From the NCBI GenBank assembly GCA_031761405.1, contig JASEVX010000084.1, positions 438,001-502,000 of the forward strand: a stretch of 64,000 bases of DNA. The letters run 5' to 3'. The stretch comes from Serripes groenlandicus. Its lineage: Eukaryota; Mollusca; Bivalvia; Cardiida; Cardiidae. The position numbers and the translations under genes are program-made. The notes beneath the pieces were generated by a model, which made no database searches, was not told the origin of the DNA, and saw only the letters and a program-made list of their open reading frames with translations. This document shows, in pieces, positions 19,926 through 29,543 of this stretch. The stretch's first letter is position 1. Every line of letters begins with the position of its first letter.

Positions 19926-20398
19926 GGTTGAATTTTAGGTCAAAGGGAAGTAAATCGGATCAGGCAGACAATTTTGTCGAGGGAATTTCCGATGAATATA
20001 TAAGACTGAGGTTGGCTCCCATTGGACAATAATGATTTTGTTGAAAGTTGAAAGTGATTTTCATAAAGTTGAATAACCTCTGACTGATTTATAACCAAAA
20101 TATTGTTTGCTTTTAGCTATGTTGACACTCTAATAGTCATTTTCAGAACATGCTTATTTTCTGAAATTGAAAGTAAAATTCAGTGCGGGATAAGGGTCAC
20201 CTTTGATTTGACCTCTTAGCTCTGTCAAAAAACGATTAACATGTGAGTTTGTTTTGCTTTTTTGGTATGAACTTTAGTTTGATATAGGTATATGTGTTAA
20301 TTATTTTGCTAGTAACATACCATAACCCATAATGCTATAACGGTCGCCTATGGAAAATGATTTACTTCCCTTTGACCATCATAAACTAACTTCTTTAA

Positions 20399-20470
20399 CT
20401 ATCAATGTAAACAACTAAATACATGTTAGTGTTATAATCTATTTCATCACAGGGGAACAAGCCTGGTAGT
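20399..20470 (-). pseudogene. most diverged copy of the PARP exon end
   Basis: CTATCAATGTAAACAACTAA then ATACATGTTAGTGTTATAAT then CACAGGGGAACAAGCCTGG aligns with the intron plus exon-end segment at 21117-21195. Several substitutions and small gaps; coding sense lost. Confidence 0.6.
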
Positions 20471-21000
20471 ATACCATTAACTAACTTCTTTTGCTATCAA
20501 TTGTAAGGTCAAATTACGCTAAATACATCCGCTGACTTGCTGATCTACGGTACTATAGTCCCTAAAAATAACCTTTGTTTGCGTAGAAATGAGTGTATAC
20601 CATCACCAGAATGTATTGAATATATGCCATTGAGTTTAAATGCATTGTGAATGTGTATAGGATCATAAATGCACTGGAAATGATTGATTTGATCACATTT
20701 AGTATTTTGACCTTGTTTGAAAGTGAAAGTAGAGAATGCTAAACACCGGTTTTGTCCGGACCCAATTTGGTCCAAAATGACGGTTACCATTTCCGCCTGG
20801 CGAGTTCTTTTTTGCATAATGCTTGACCCAACATTTTCTTTGGATTGTTTTAAAGCTAGGAGGTAACTCTTTTCAATGACATATGGTGTTCTACATGAGA
20901 AACGCTTAGAAAACGTGACAATTGAGGACTGAAACTGGTTGATTTACATGGAAACAAAGAAGGATTGTTTGTGGTGTATAGTAACCTATATCACTAACTA
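20471..21000. other. intron sequence, nothing recognised
   Basis: No family repeat or conserved exon was recognised apart from a short ACTAACTTCTTTTGCTATCA match to the exon-end repeats. Confidence 0.4.
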
Positions 21001-21030
21001 ACCTCTTCAACTATCAATGTAAACAACTAA

Positions 21031-21095
21031 GATTCAAACTGGTTACCTGTTACTAGTTATGATCCATTGCATAAGCGGGTACAAGCATGGACGTA
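21031..21095 (-). pseudogene. near-identical copy of PARP exon end with intact donor
   Basis: GATTCAAACTGGTTACCTGT TACTAGTTATGATCCATTGC recurs 107 bp from the real exon end (21138). On the minus strand the copy still encodes LYPLMQWIITSN and keeps the donor AACAG|GTAACC, but the 5' part of the exon and its acceptor are missing. Confidence 0.9.
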
Positions 21096-21153
21096 TATCT
21101 TTAACTTACTTCTTTAACTATCAATGTAAACAACTAAGATTCAAACTGGTTAC

Positions 21154-21293
21154 CTGTTACTAGTTATGATCCATTGCATCAGCGGGTACAAGCCTGGATG
21201 GATCCCATTCAAGTTGGTCCTCAGCGTAGACATCATTTTGACCATCTCTGACATGTCTGGTATTTGCTTTAAGATGTCTTGTACCATGTTATA
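21154..21293 (-). CDS. PARP6/8-like mono-ADP-ribosyltransferase, second visible exon
   Basis: A 140-nt exon between acceptor TTTCTGTTGACAG and donor AACAG|GTAACC on the minus strand. It encodes YNMVQDILKQIPDMSEMVKM, MSTLRTNLNGIHPG and LYPLMQWIITSN, ending with AG of the Arg codon completed by the next exon. It fills the place of the family segment between the NPKKKNY and the SNRSHIVKLP motifs; HPLLQWIISSNR is the vertebrate wording. The phase (0 in, 2 out) agrees with both neighbours. It is less conserved than the flanking exons and contains no long open frame, so it is easily missed. Confidence 0.9.
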
Positions 21294-21365
21294 CTGTCAA
21301 CAGAAAGGCATTATTACAGTATGACCCTTTCCCACCTGCAGACGCAATAGCAGCATTAATATGCA

Positions 21366-21600
21366 TTAAACCTTTCCCTGATATAGACGTTTTCTGACGC
21401 CTCTGCAGCAGATGGCTTTTAGAAAACATAATGACAAAAGAAGCAATTGCTCAAGACGAGCAATTTCTCCTTTTGCCAATGTTTTCCACATTTTGTCATA
21501 GGTTATCCATTCAATTATAGAGATTTTATATTTTTATATTTTTTGACAAAATATGTTCAAAGTCGTCTGCTGCAGAAATGTCTTATGAGGGAAAGGGTTA
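21366..21600 (+). mobile_element. TTAA MITE, full length
   Basis: TTAAACCTTTCCCTGATATA ... TATGAGGGAAAGGGTTA, hairpin CAATTGCTCAAGACGAGCAATT. In the PARP intron just upstream of the 140-nt exon. Fragments of further copies follow at 21601-21853. Confidence 0.9.
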
Positions 21601-22018
21601 GATGTATAACTATTGAATAGAGTTGAAATCATTGTGACAGGAAGAGATATTGCTCATTATACGCTATTTCTCCTTTTGTATCAATGTTTTTTAAAAAGTT
21701 GTCTGCTGCAGAGGTATCAAAATGCATCTTAAATTGGTAAATTAACCCTTTCTCATACACAACAAATCTACTTTGAAAAATGTGAGCAATTTCTCCTTTT
21801 ACCAAAGTGTTTTCAAGAATTTGTTTGCTACAAATTTGCAAAAATTACAACTTAATCCTTTGGGTTTTTCAAAGGTAATTAAAGGCTTTACCAAACTATG
21901 CAGATTCGGGTGAGAGAGCTCAAAACCACATTAAATTTTACCAAATTTTCTGTTAGACGAAAATTTCAGCACGGTCGAGTCGACCTTGTGCAATTCCGCA
22001 GTGAAAGAGTTAAAAAAA

Positions 22019-22249
22019 TTAACCCTTTCCCTCATATAGACGCTTTCTGACGCCTCTTTAGCAGACGGCTTTTTCAAAACATAAAGAGAAAAGAAAAAAT
22101 TGCTCAAAACGAGCAATATTTTCCTTTTGCCACAATGTTTTCCACTTTTAGTCATAGGTTATCCATTCAATTATATAGATTTTCCATCTTTGGACAAAAT
22201 ATGTTCAAAGTCGTCTGCTGCAGAACTGTTGCATGAGGGAAAGGGTTAA
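22019..22249 (+). mobile_element. TTAA MITE, full length
   Basis: TTAACCCTTTCCCTCATATA ... CATGAGGGAAAGGGTTAA. Hairpin AAATTGCTCAAAACGAGCAA. The PstI-like CTGCAG of the left arm is mutated to CTCTTTAGCAG. Confidence 0.92.
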
Positions 22250-22550
22250 TTAAAAACAAAATATACTGTGTGATTCTAAATGATCATACAGAAGTCAAAC
22301 CTGGTGTAGGCAATGATTATGGGGAACCACTCAATCTGACAGGTGGGTAACTCCGCCTACTGATATTGATTTGTTTATGGTCACAGCGAGTGGTTTTCGC
22401 ATGTAACATACAGTCACTGTTTATACACCATGTGTGTAAGTAATTAAGCAGTAGCCCGCTGGGCTTTCATTTGAAAATGACAGTAGCCCGAGCAATTATT
22501 GTGGTAGCCCGCGGGCAATGGATTTGTCGGACACTGAAGTGATTTGTTGT

Positions 22551-22805
22551 TTGATGTTTAACGCTGCTTTCAACCAATTCAGTTACATCACTGCGTTTCC
22601 TGGGTAAGTTTAACCAGTACTTCTGGTCCATTTATACTGACACCAGCCAGTCAATCGTAATGCTTACCCCGCAACACTGAGTGCCAAGGAGGGCAGCCAT
22701 TACTACCATTTTTAAAGTCTTTGGTATGACTCGACTGGGTATCAAACCCACGACCTCCTGCACCATAGATGGGTGGCCGGACACTCTACTACTACTACAC
22801 AACCA
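22551..22805 (-). mobile_element. tRNA-derived SINE, family 3, minus strand
   Basis: Minus strand: GTGTAGTAGTAGTAGAGTG head, GGTCGTGGGTTTGATACCC B-box region, ATGGCTGCCCTCCTTGGCAC body, and a tail GTTGAAAGCAGCGTTAAAC. The plus-oriented copy at 50680-50967 shares GGCTGCCCTCCTTTGG and the CAGTGTTG block. Confidence 0.8.
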
Positions 22806-22814
22806 GTCCTGCTT

Positions 22815-22993
22815 TTAACCCTTTCCCATCTTGACGCATATGCAGCAGACGACTTTTGAAAACGTCATAACAAAAGGAGAAGGAATTTTTCCTTTTACCA
22901 CAATGTTTTCAACTTTTTCAGTAATTTTCCATACTTTTGAGTAGACATTTTCAGTCGTCTGCTGCAGCTTTGCTGTATGTGGGAAAGGGTTAA
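22815..22993. mobile_element. TTAA MITE, shortened
   Basis: TTAACCCTTTCCCATCTTGA ... TGTATGTGGGAAAGGGTTAA, 179 bp. The central hairpin has become GGAAT/TTTTTCC and lacks the TTGCTC stem. Confidence 0.85.
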
Positions 22994-23589
22994 GAAGTTT
23001 CCTGATATTTTGTTATGACTTATTGACTAATAGTGCAGAGACTGATCAAACTGGGGAACAAAATATACTTTTGATGGAAGATGACTATGAAAACACATCT
23101 AAAGTATATGCTCATAAGCAGTCTCTTTTTTTGCCACACTGCTTTCAAATATCTTCTGCTGCAGATATAATTCAATGTGTATGCTCTTGGAGAAAAGTTG
23201 GAACATTGAGGGAAAAGGAACACAATACTCATTATGTACGATTCTTGCTTTTTCAACAATTTGAACTATTCGAGATACATACCAGCGTTCTAGATAAGGG
23301 GCTTTTGTATGTGATTATATAGGTGTTGGTTGGGAAGGGCTGTATAAAGTTTCAATGCAATGCATCAGGTTGTTTAATACTGAGATATGGATTTTTAACG
23401 TAGTTGCACACGCGTAACTTAAACGAGAATTTCTAGTAAAAAAAAAATCCATATTCCATCAATTTCTTTTTCAATCTTAACCATTTCCCACAAACAATAG
23501 ATCTGCAGCAGGCAGAGAAATTTGAAAATATAGAGGTAAAAATATGTCAAATCCCTAGGAATCAGAAGTTGTCCGTTTGTGCTAAAGGG

Positions 23590-23817
23590 TTAACCCGTCC
23601 TCCAAATAGCCACTTTCTGACGCCTCTGCAGCAGACGTCTTCTTGAAAACAGTGACAAAAGAAGAAATTGCTCAAAACGGGCAATTTCTCCTTTTGACAC
23701 AATGTTTTCCATTTTAAGTCATAGGTTATCCATTTAAATATGGAGATTTTCTATTTTATGACAAAATATGTTTAAAGTCGCCTGCTGCAGAATTTGTCGT
23801 ATGAGGGAAAGGGTTAA
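23590..23817 (+). mobile_element. TTAA MITE, full length, sharing TTAA with a second copy
   Basis: TTAACCCGTCCTCCAAATAG ... GTATGAGGGAAAGGGTTAA. A diverged MITE piece (23477-23593: AACCATTTCCCACAAACAAT ... TAAAGGGTTAA) ends on the same TTAA where this one begins. Confidence 0.88.
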
Positions 23818-23884
23818 AAGGGGAGGAATTTCTTACATTTGGATTCTTTGGACTGAAGAGTAAATTACAAGGATCACTTGGATC
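23811..23884 (-). pseudogene. duplicate of the end of PARP exon 23963-25298 with donor
   Basis: GGGTTAAAAGGGGAGGAATT TCTTACATTTGGATTCTTTG GACTGAAGAGTAAATTACAA GGATCACTTGGATC repeats 23938-24010 at a distance of 127 bp with only a few differences. It encodes the DPSDPCNLLFSPKNPN segment's C-terminal half and the donor AAT|GTAAGA. It begins exactly at a MITE terminus (GGGTTAA). Confidence 0.92.
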
Positions 23885-23962
23885 AACATATATATGTAAA
23901 ATCTCCGGGCATCAGAAGGTCTCTGTTTGTTATAAAGGGTTAAAAGGGGAGAAATTTCTTAC

Positions 23963-25298
23963 ATTTGGATTCTTTGGACTGAAGAGTAAATTGCAAGGAT
24001 CACTTGGATCGACCACCGTCGGAAATGGATCGAAAATCGTCCTGTTCCTCCCCGACTTGGCTGCCGACTGTGACATCTTGATGAGCAGGTCAACAACCTC
24101 GGCACCCGTCGCGATGTCTTCTGCAGCGTCTGCCATCACACCAAGCGTCTGGAATGCGAAAACACACAACTCCCGACTGCAGACAGCCGGTTTCAACATT
24201 GCACCATTTTGAAAGACATGCGGCTCGTCACATATGACACAATACTCATTTATCGTTGGAATTCTTTGTCTGACGTATTGGAACACTTGAACCAAGAAGC
24301 CATTCTGGATGCTTGGTGTCACTTTTGCTTTCTTACCATCATATGTTGATTGTGGAATTAAGTTCAAATCCTCCGTTGGACAGGATAGGTGGATGTTCGA
24401 GTCTGTGGCTGAAGAAGCCAAACTTGTTGTTCGAGAAAACTTAGGCAGCAAACGCTTCAGTTTATTCAATAAGGGTGGGTGAGAAAGCTGTCTGCTTGGT
24501 TTAGGCGGTTTTTTGGTTGGCTGTTCTAGATCCTTAGGTATTTCCATTTCAAGACAAGTGTCAGGATTTGATTGGATAAGAGAAGCAGCCTCCTCGATAT
24601 TGCCACGAGTAATTATCAGCGCGTTGCGCGCCAAAGTTGAATCGAATCCGAATCCAACAAGGACGGCTAATGATTCATCGCTAACGTTTATCGCTTCCGC
24701 CCCAACTGATGAACCCTGATCAACACTAAACCCTTGCGGGAAACTTTGCGATTTGGTCGCTTTTTTCTGCATGTCTAAATGTAGTTGATAATCTTTACTC
24801 ACATTTGCCCAGTGTCCTGCGAGAAAATTTTCAAGAAACTTTCGAACTTGAGTCCCAAATCCAAACTTCTCCTTTTTAGAGTTCTGAAGCACCTCGACTT
24901 TGGGCGGAGACGAGGAATCCAAATACGACGATAAGGACAAATGGAGTCTCACGATAAGCGCCTCGAGTCTGTTGACTTTCCACGCTTCCGCCGTTTCCTC
25001 ACTGAGAAACCCTAAAGGAATGTGTAACTCGACATCGATTTCGTCTATACTCTCAAACACTCTGTATTGCAAAGAATTATCACCATATAAAAAGATCAAC
25101 ATTTCCATATCAAGATAGAGTACAGGGTGAACGGTATTTAGTGACAGACTGTTTTCCGCGTCCAAAAGAAAATCGTTGTCGGCGTAATAGCAGTCCATGT
25201 CGTCCCCTTCTATATCAAGGTTGTCGTCCGATTCACTGTCGTCCATGTTTGATAACGCGTCGACATACTCCGACACACTTGACTCACAGCTGGTTGCC
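23963..25298 (-). CDS. PARP6/8-like mono-ADP-ribosyltransferase, large exon
   Basis: This 1336-nt exon encodes 445 codons and lies between acceptor ATCTTTTTCAG and donor CCAAAT|GTAAGA on the minus strand. Spliced to 21293-21154, 19347-19168 and 17868-17478 it gives about 681 codons in frame; human PARP6 is about 630 residues and PARP8 about 850. In order: an acidic stretch (MDDSESDDNLDIEGDDMD); an E2/RWD-like region shared with PARP6/8 (ESIDEIDVELHIPLGFLSEE, EAWKVNRLEALIVRLHLSLS, FGFGTQVRKFLENF); a UBA-like three-helix segment at about 24679-24563 (LAVLVGFGFDSTLARNALII, RGNIEEAASLI); a basic Pro/Ser linker; and the family cysteine segment (RIPTINEYCVICDEPHVFQN, MLKPAVCSRELCVFAFQTLG, ATGAEVVDLL, FDPFPTVVDPSDPCNLLFSP). 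The ATG at 25246 could be the start, as PARP6 also starts before an acidic run, but the frame is open to the acceptor and upstream coding exons were not found. Nuclear or cytosolic location cannot be told. Confidence 0.93.
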
Positions 25299-25318
25299 CT
25301 GAAAAAGATAATTTGAGC

Positions 25319-25522
25319 TATTAACGCTTTCTGACAGCTTTTTGAAAACAAAGTGACGAAAGAAGAAATTGCTCAGAACGAGCAATTTCTCCTTTTGCCA
25401 CAATGTTTTAAACTTTTAGTCATATGATAGGTTATCCATTCAATTATAGAGATTTTCTATTTTTTGACAAAATGTGTTCAAAGTCGTCTGCTGCAGAATT
25501 GTTGTATGAGGGAACGGGTTAA
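25319..25522 (+). mobile_element. TTAA MITE, left end truncated, next to PARP splice acceptor
   Basis: Starts TTAACGCTTTCTGACAGCTTT, lacking the CCCTTTCCCTCATATAGA terminus and the CTCTGCAGCAGA arm, and ends GTATGAGGGAACGGGTTAA. It lies about 20 bp upstream (in gene sense) of the acceptor of the large exon. Confidence 0.88.
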
Positions 25523-25781
25523 CCCTTTCCAACATACATCAAATCTGCAGTAGCCGATTATGAAAACATCAAGGCAGAACTAAGAAAACTCTCTTTAAAA
25601 GTAAGAATAATTATTGAATTAAGTTGAAAACATTGTGGCAAAAGGAAAAAGTCATCTGCTATAGAGTTTTCAAAATAACCTATAATTATCCAGTACAGCA
25701 ATTTTTCTTTTTGCTACAATGTTTTTAAAAGTCTTCTGCTGCAGAGATCCCAGAAAGTGTCTGTTTGTGGGAAAGTTTTAA
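25519..25781. mobile_element. TTAA MITE, diverged, sharing TTAA with its neighbour
   Basis: TTAACCCTTTCCAACATACA ... TCTGTTTGTGGGAAAGTTTTAA. The TTAA at 25519-25522 is both the right end of the previous element and the left end of this one. Confidence 0.78.
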
Positions 25782-26330
25782 AGCTTGTCTCAAGCATGTT
25801 GTATAGTGCATGCCTGTTAAATTTTACAATTATCCCTTTGTCAGAGGTAAAAAGGAAAATCCACATGACAGCCTTCCGGTGTTCCATTTGAAATGTTACG
25901 ATTATTCAGTTTCCATAGTGAAGGCATGTGAAAGGCACTTTTGTTTTCAATTTGAAGATTGTTTTTTTTAAATCAGAGAATGCTATAAGCCGAGATTTTC
26001 ATCAAATGATGTTGCATGTTCATGCCAAATGATTTGAAAATGTTTGAAGCTGTATACTCTTAATATTGCATCTCTTATCCTAGCACATGTTTATAAACTA
26101 AGGACGGCAACAATTAATCGAATGGTCGATTATTCCTATGCTATATCATGATTCTATTATTCAAATCAGGAGCATTATGAAATATATATATATATATATA
26201 TATAAATCGAATTGAGGATACCTCAATCTTAAACCACACTTTTTTGCTAAAAACTGCAACTAAAGGCTTTTCGATGGTCCATATCAAGCGTATTATATAA
26301 GGTGTCAATACTGTAGATAACATGTCCAAC
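25782..26330. other. non-coding, AT microsatellite
   Basis: An (AT)n run lies at about 26180-26204, beside TTAATCGAATGGTCGATTAT, a short palindrome-like stretch. No gene seen. Confidence 0.5.
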
Positions 26331-26334
26331 TGAT

Positions 26335-26467
26335 CCCTGGGTAAACAAACCAGTACTAGGCTAGAAAATGTGCCTTGCCCAAGGGCACTCCACTATGACC
26401 GTAGTGCCGCGACCGGGGATCGAACCGGTTTCGAAATCCTCAACGCTAACCACTCGACCACAGCGGA
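26335..26467 (-). mobile_element. tRNA-derived SINE, family 4, truncated
   Basis: Minus strand: CCGCTGTGGTCGAGTGGTTA (A box), GGTTCGATCCCCGG (B box), CGGTCATAGTGGAGTGCCCT, AGCCTAGTACTGGTTTGTTT. The 3' tail is cut off at GATCCCTGGGTAAAC's far side. Full copies are at 27696 and 53813. Confidence 0.85.
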
Positions 26468-26479
26468 TTCCTTAAGCTA

Positions 26480-27680
26480 TTGAAGTGATCGATACAATAC
26501 TGATAGTTCAGTTCTAAAACACTGTAACTTCATCTTGTAAAATATTAAGTTACAGCTTTTTAGAATGCTACATCAATTAGACAAATCCATCGTTTTGATC
26601 GTGTATTTATATGTTGATTAGCAATATGGTACTGGGAACATTTCATGCCAATTTTTCAAAAATATTTCAGTTACAAGTATATATTTTAGTTTTGTTTGCA
26701 TTCACCACTATTGCTTGTCTGTGATTGGCTGAGATCTTTTTTTCATAACCTCATAACAAAATTAACCTTGGCGATCGGTACTACTTTTTTACAATGTAAA
26801 GTGGGTTTAATACTAGGAATTTTAAAAATACTGGGACCGAATACTAGGAAAATGTCAGCAGTTTGACGTCATAACGCTAGTCATTTGGCGCCAAATAGAA
26901 GCAGCAGTTATTTGATTTCTGCTGGCACTATGTCGCACTGTTCGTATCCAGTTCTATGGAAACAACAATCCTTTCTAAAAGCGAAATAAATCCATTTGAC
27001 ACTGTTTAACCTGTTGATTTACTCAAACATAACGGCCTATTGAATGGAATTTTACAAATATTAGGTGTGTCGCAAATATTGCTGTTTGATTGGTTTAGAC
27101 ACATAAACAACATGGGGATCTAGAAACTTGAAATTACATCATCTTTTATATATTCGTCCGCGTTATATAATTCACACATTCTATGAAACCACTTCGCTGA
27201 CAAAAACGAAAAAAAGCTCTCCATTCCTTAAATCCTCTTCCTTAAATACAGCAAGAGAAAGGTTCCTAATAGACAGTTCCAAATTTCTACTCTTATAACG
27301 ACCTTCAACCTTCACGATGGTCCCTGTCAGATTTGTCATATCTTGTAAAGATTTGAGAATTGGGAACACTTCGCATCATTTTCAACAGTATTAAAGACGT
27401 ATACATGGTAATCAGAAATAGTTGATTTTGTAAAAAATACATTAAGTGATCAATTAATTATAATCGGAGCACTTTACTGAAATGTTTTTCACAAACATTC
27501 GTTTCACCGGTTGAGAGATGAACAAAATAAGACACTTGTATTAAAGTAATACATGCACTTTCAATTTTCGAGATGTTCCATCATCTATCCTCAAATAAGA
27601 CACTCCTTAATATACCATATGAGGTTAACAGTAAACCCATTCCCGGGCATTTTGACCCAGCTCACATTTCAAAAAGAAAT
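26480..27680. other. non-coding stretch, one undecided short frame
   Basis: No family repeat recognised. A minus-strand frame at 27181-27369 (62 codons, NLELSIRNLSLAVFKEEDLR then NGELFFVFVSE) has the rhythm of an immunoglobulin-like strand pair and could be an exon fragment, but no cysteines or confident splice sites support it. Confidence 0.3.
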
Positions 27681-27695
27681 CGGCAAAAAGGATAA

Positions 27696-27922
27696 TGAAT
27701 GAATGTATATTGTTTTATGGCGCATCGACAGCTAAGGTCATTTAGCGCGCAATTAAATTTTAATTATTCATGATCCCTGGGTAAACAAACCAGTACTAGG
27801 CTAGAAAATGTGCCTTGCCCAAGGGCACTCCACCATGACCGTAGTGCCGCGACTGGGGATCGAACCCGGGACACCCGGTTCCGAAATCCCCGACGCTAAC
27901 CACTCGACCACAGCGGATTCCT
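27696..27922 (-). mobile_element. tRNA-derived SINE, family 4, with target-site duplication
   Basis: Minus strand: AATCCGCTGTGGTCGAGTGG, CCCGGGTTCGATCCCCAGTC, GGAGTGCCCTTGGGCAAGGC, TTAATTGCGCGCTAAATGAC, ending in TATACATTCATTCAT. Flanks GCAAAAAGGATAA (27683-27695) and GCAAAAATGATAA (27923-27935) differ at one base of 13. Confidence 0.92.
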
Positions 27923-28017
27923 GCAAAAATGATAAAGTACTCATTATGTGCATAATCAGGCCACAATAGTTTGAAAACAATTTAATAATTCTTTCATTAA
28001 TAGATCTATTTTCCATA

Positions 28018-28212
28018 TTGATGATTTGATGTTTTCAAAGTCATTGGCAGCAAAGTTGTTATATGTGGAAAACATACAGCAAATTTGCAGAAGATGACTT
28101 TGAAAACATTTAGTCAAAAATATGGAAACTCTCTATAAATTAAAGAATAATTATTGATTAAAGTTGAAATAGTAGAGGCGTCAGAAAGTGGCTGTATGTG
28201 GGAAAGGGTAAA
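28018..28212. mobile_element. degraded TTAA MITE pieces
   Basis: GTTTTCAAAGTCATTGGCAG, TATATGTGGAAAACATACAG, CAGAAGATGACTTTGAAAAC and GGCGTCAGAAAGTGGCTGTA TGTGGGAAAGGGTAA mark at least two overlapping eroded copies. Confidence 0.65.
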
Positions 28213-28398
28213 TAAACACACCTACCTCTCAACAAGGGGTGGAACTTTAAGGTTTTCCATCTTCAAACTATATGTCGTAACAGTTTGGTACAGATGTCGG
28301 AACTATTTTCTATGATTCCCTTTTTGAGATTTTTTGAAAATAAAATCTGTCTGAAAAAGAAATAAAAACTGGCATATAGGTTGATTGATTCACGGCCA

Positions 28399-28625
28399 TT
28401 AAACCTTTCTCTCAAATAGACGCTTTCTGATGCCTCTGCAGCTTTTTGAAAACTTTGTGACAAAAGAAGAAATTGCTCAAAATGAGCAATTTCTCCTTTA
28501 GCCACAATGTTTTCCACTTTAAGTCATAGGTTGGTTATCCATTCAATTATAGAGGTTTTCTATTTTTTGACAAAATATGTTCAAAGTCGTCTACTGCAGA
28601 ATGGTCGTATGAGGGAAAGAGTTAA
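28399..28625 (+). mobile_element. TTAA MITE, full length
   Basis: TTAAACCTTTCTCTCAAATA ... CGTATGAGGGAAAGAGTTAA, hairpin GAAATTGCTCAAAATGAGCA. A right-end fragment of another copy follows at 28688-28759. Confidence 0.9.
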
Positions 28626-28817
28626 GGGAAAACTGCTGTTTTCTACAATTCATCAGTCATATTATGGCTGCCAGTTCACCGACCCATGAGTTTCATGATG
28701 TTGCAAAGAAGTTTTCAAAGTCGTCTGCTGCAGATGTGTTATATGTGGGAAAGGGTTAAATTTGGACCAGCGGAATAATAGAATCCAATCTGTGTTTTAC
28801 ACCACCAATGGGAAGAG

Positions 28818-29270
28818 GAAACTAGAATGGAGTGCTCCCTGGAGCACGTGTGTCACCTGCCGGGGCCTTGTCAGAACATTTTAATTTTAGACAGAAAAGG
28901 GGCAATAACTTGATATAAAAAATATTTGGAATATCCCCCTTTTTGTGAACCCATCACAAAGATTGATATAAACATTTGTCAGAAGTTTCAATCCAATCCT
29001 TTGAGTAGAAAAAAAGTAATTTGCAAATTTAAATTTTTGACAGAAAAGGGGCAAATTAACTGATATAAAATGATTTGGATTATCCCCCTTTTGTGAACCA
29101 ATCACACGCATTTATATAAACATTTGTCAGAAGTTTCAATGTTATCCTTTGAGTAGAAAAAAAGTAATTTGAAAACGTGACGAAAAAGTGTGAAGACGGA
29201 CAGACAGACGCCGGACAAAAAGAAAAGTAATCCCTAAGTGCCTACCATGCTACGCAGGTGACACAAAAAT
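28818..29270. mobile_element. dispersed element with GAAACTAGAATGG start, second copy
   Basis: Same ends as 13678-14108 (GAAACTAGAATGGAGTGCTC; TACGCAGGTGACACAAAAAT). The interior contains a two-copy tandem repeat: TTTTGACAGAAAAGGGGCAA...ATCCTTTGAGTAGAAAAAAA occurs at about 28880-29012 and 29031-29162. Confidence 0.75.
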
Positions 29271-29405
29271 GGTCTTTATTCACAGGTGGTCTTTTATTAC
29301 AAGCTAATTTATGCAGAAAATGAGTAATTGGGGAATTAGAAGTGTGGTTGCTATAGACAGGGAATTGTTATACAAAGGTGGTCTTTAGCACAGGTTTGAC
29401 TGTAT
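29270..29405. repeat. dispersed 'AAAGACCACC' repeat fragment
   Basis: GGTCTTTATTCACAGGTGGT, CAGAAAATGAGTAATTGGGG, TACAAAGGTGGTCTTTAGCA and CAGGTTTGACTGTA match 15496-15662. It directly follows the previous element. Confidence 0.7.
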
Positions 29406-29543
29406 TTTATTGATGCAACAAACCATAATGTGATGCAATTCCAGTTCAAGTTTCATAAAATGAGTCTATCCTTTGGAAAAGTACACTTTTAGAGAGCAGT
29501 GTATATCCATGCCAGTCTGTACATCCGCACCGTCTTATCAACA

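Noticed and set aside
19867..21095. Alternative mutually exclusive exons of the PARP gene
   Set aside because: The copies contain only the 3' part of the exon and lack an acceptor, so they cannot replace it as whole exons.
24513..25118. Plus-strand frames across the large PARP exon
   Set aside because: Antisense shadows of a strongly supported coding exon.
27181..27369. Immunoglobulin-like exon
   Set aside because: Strand rhythm is suggestive but the expected cysteines and splice sites are not evident.
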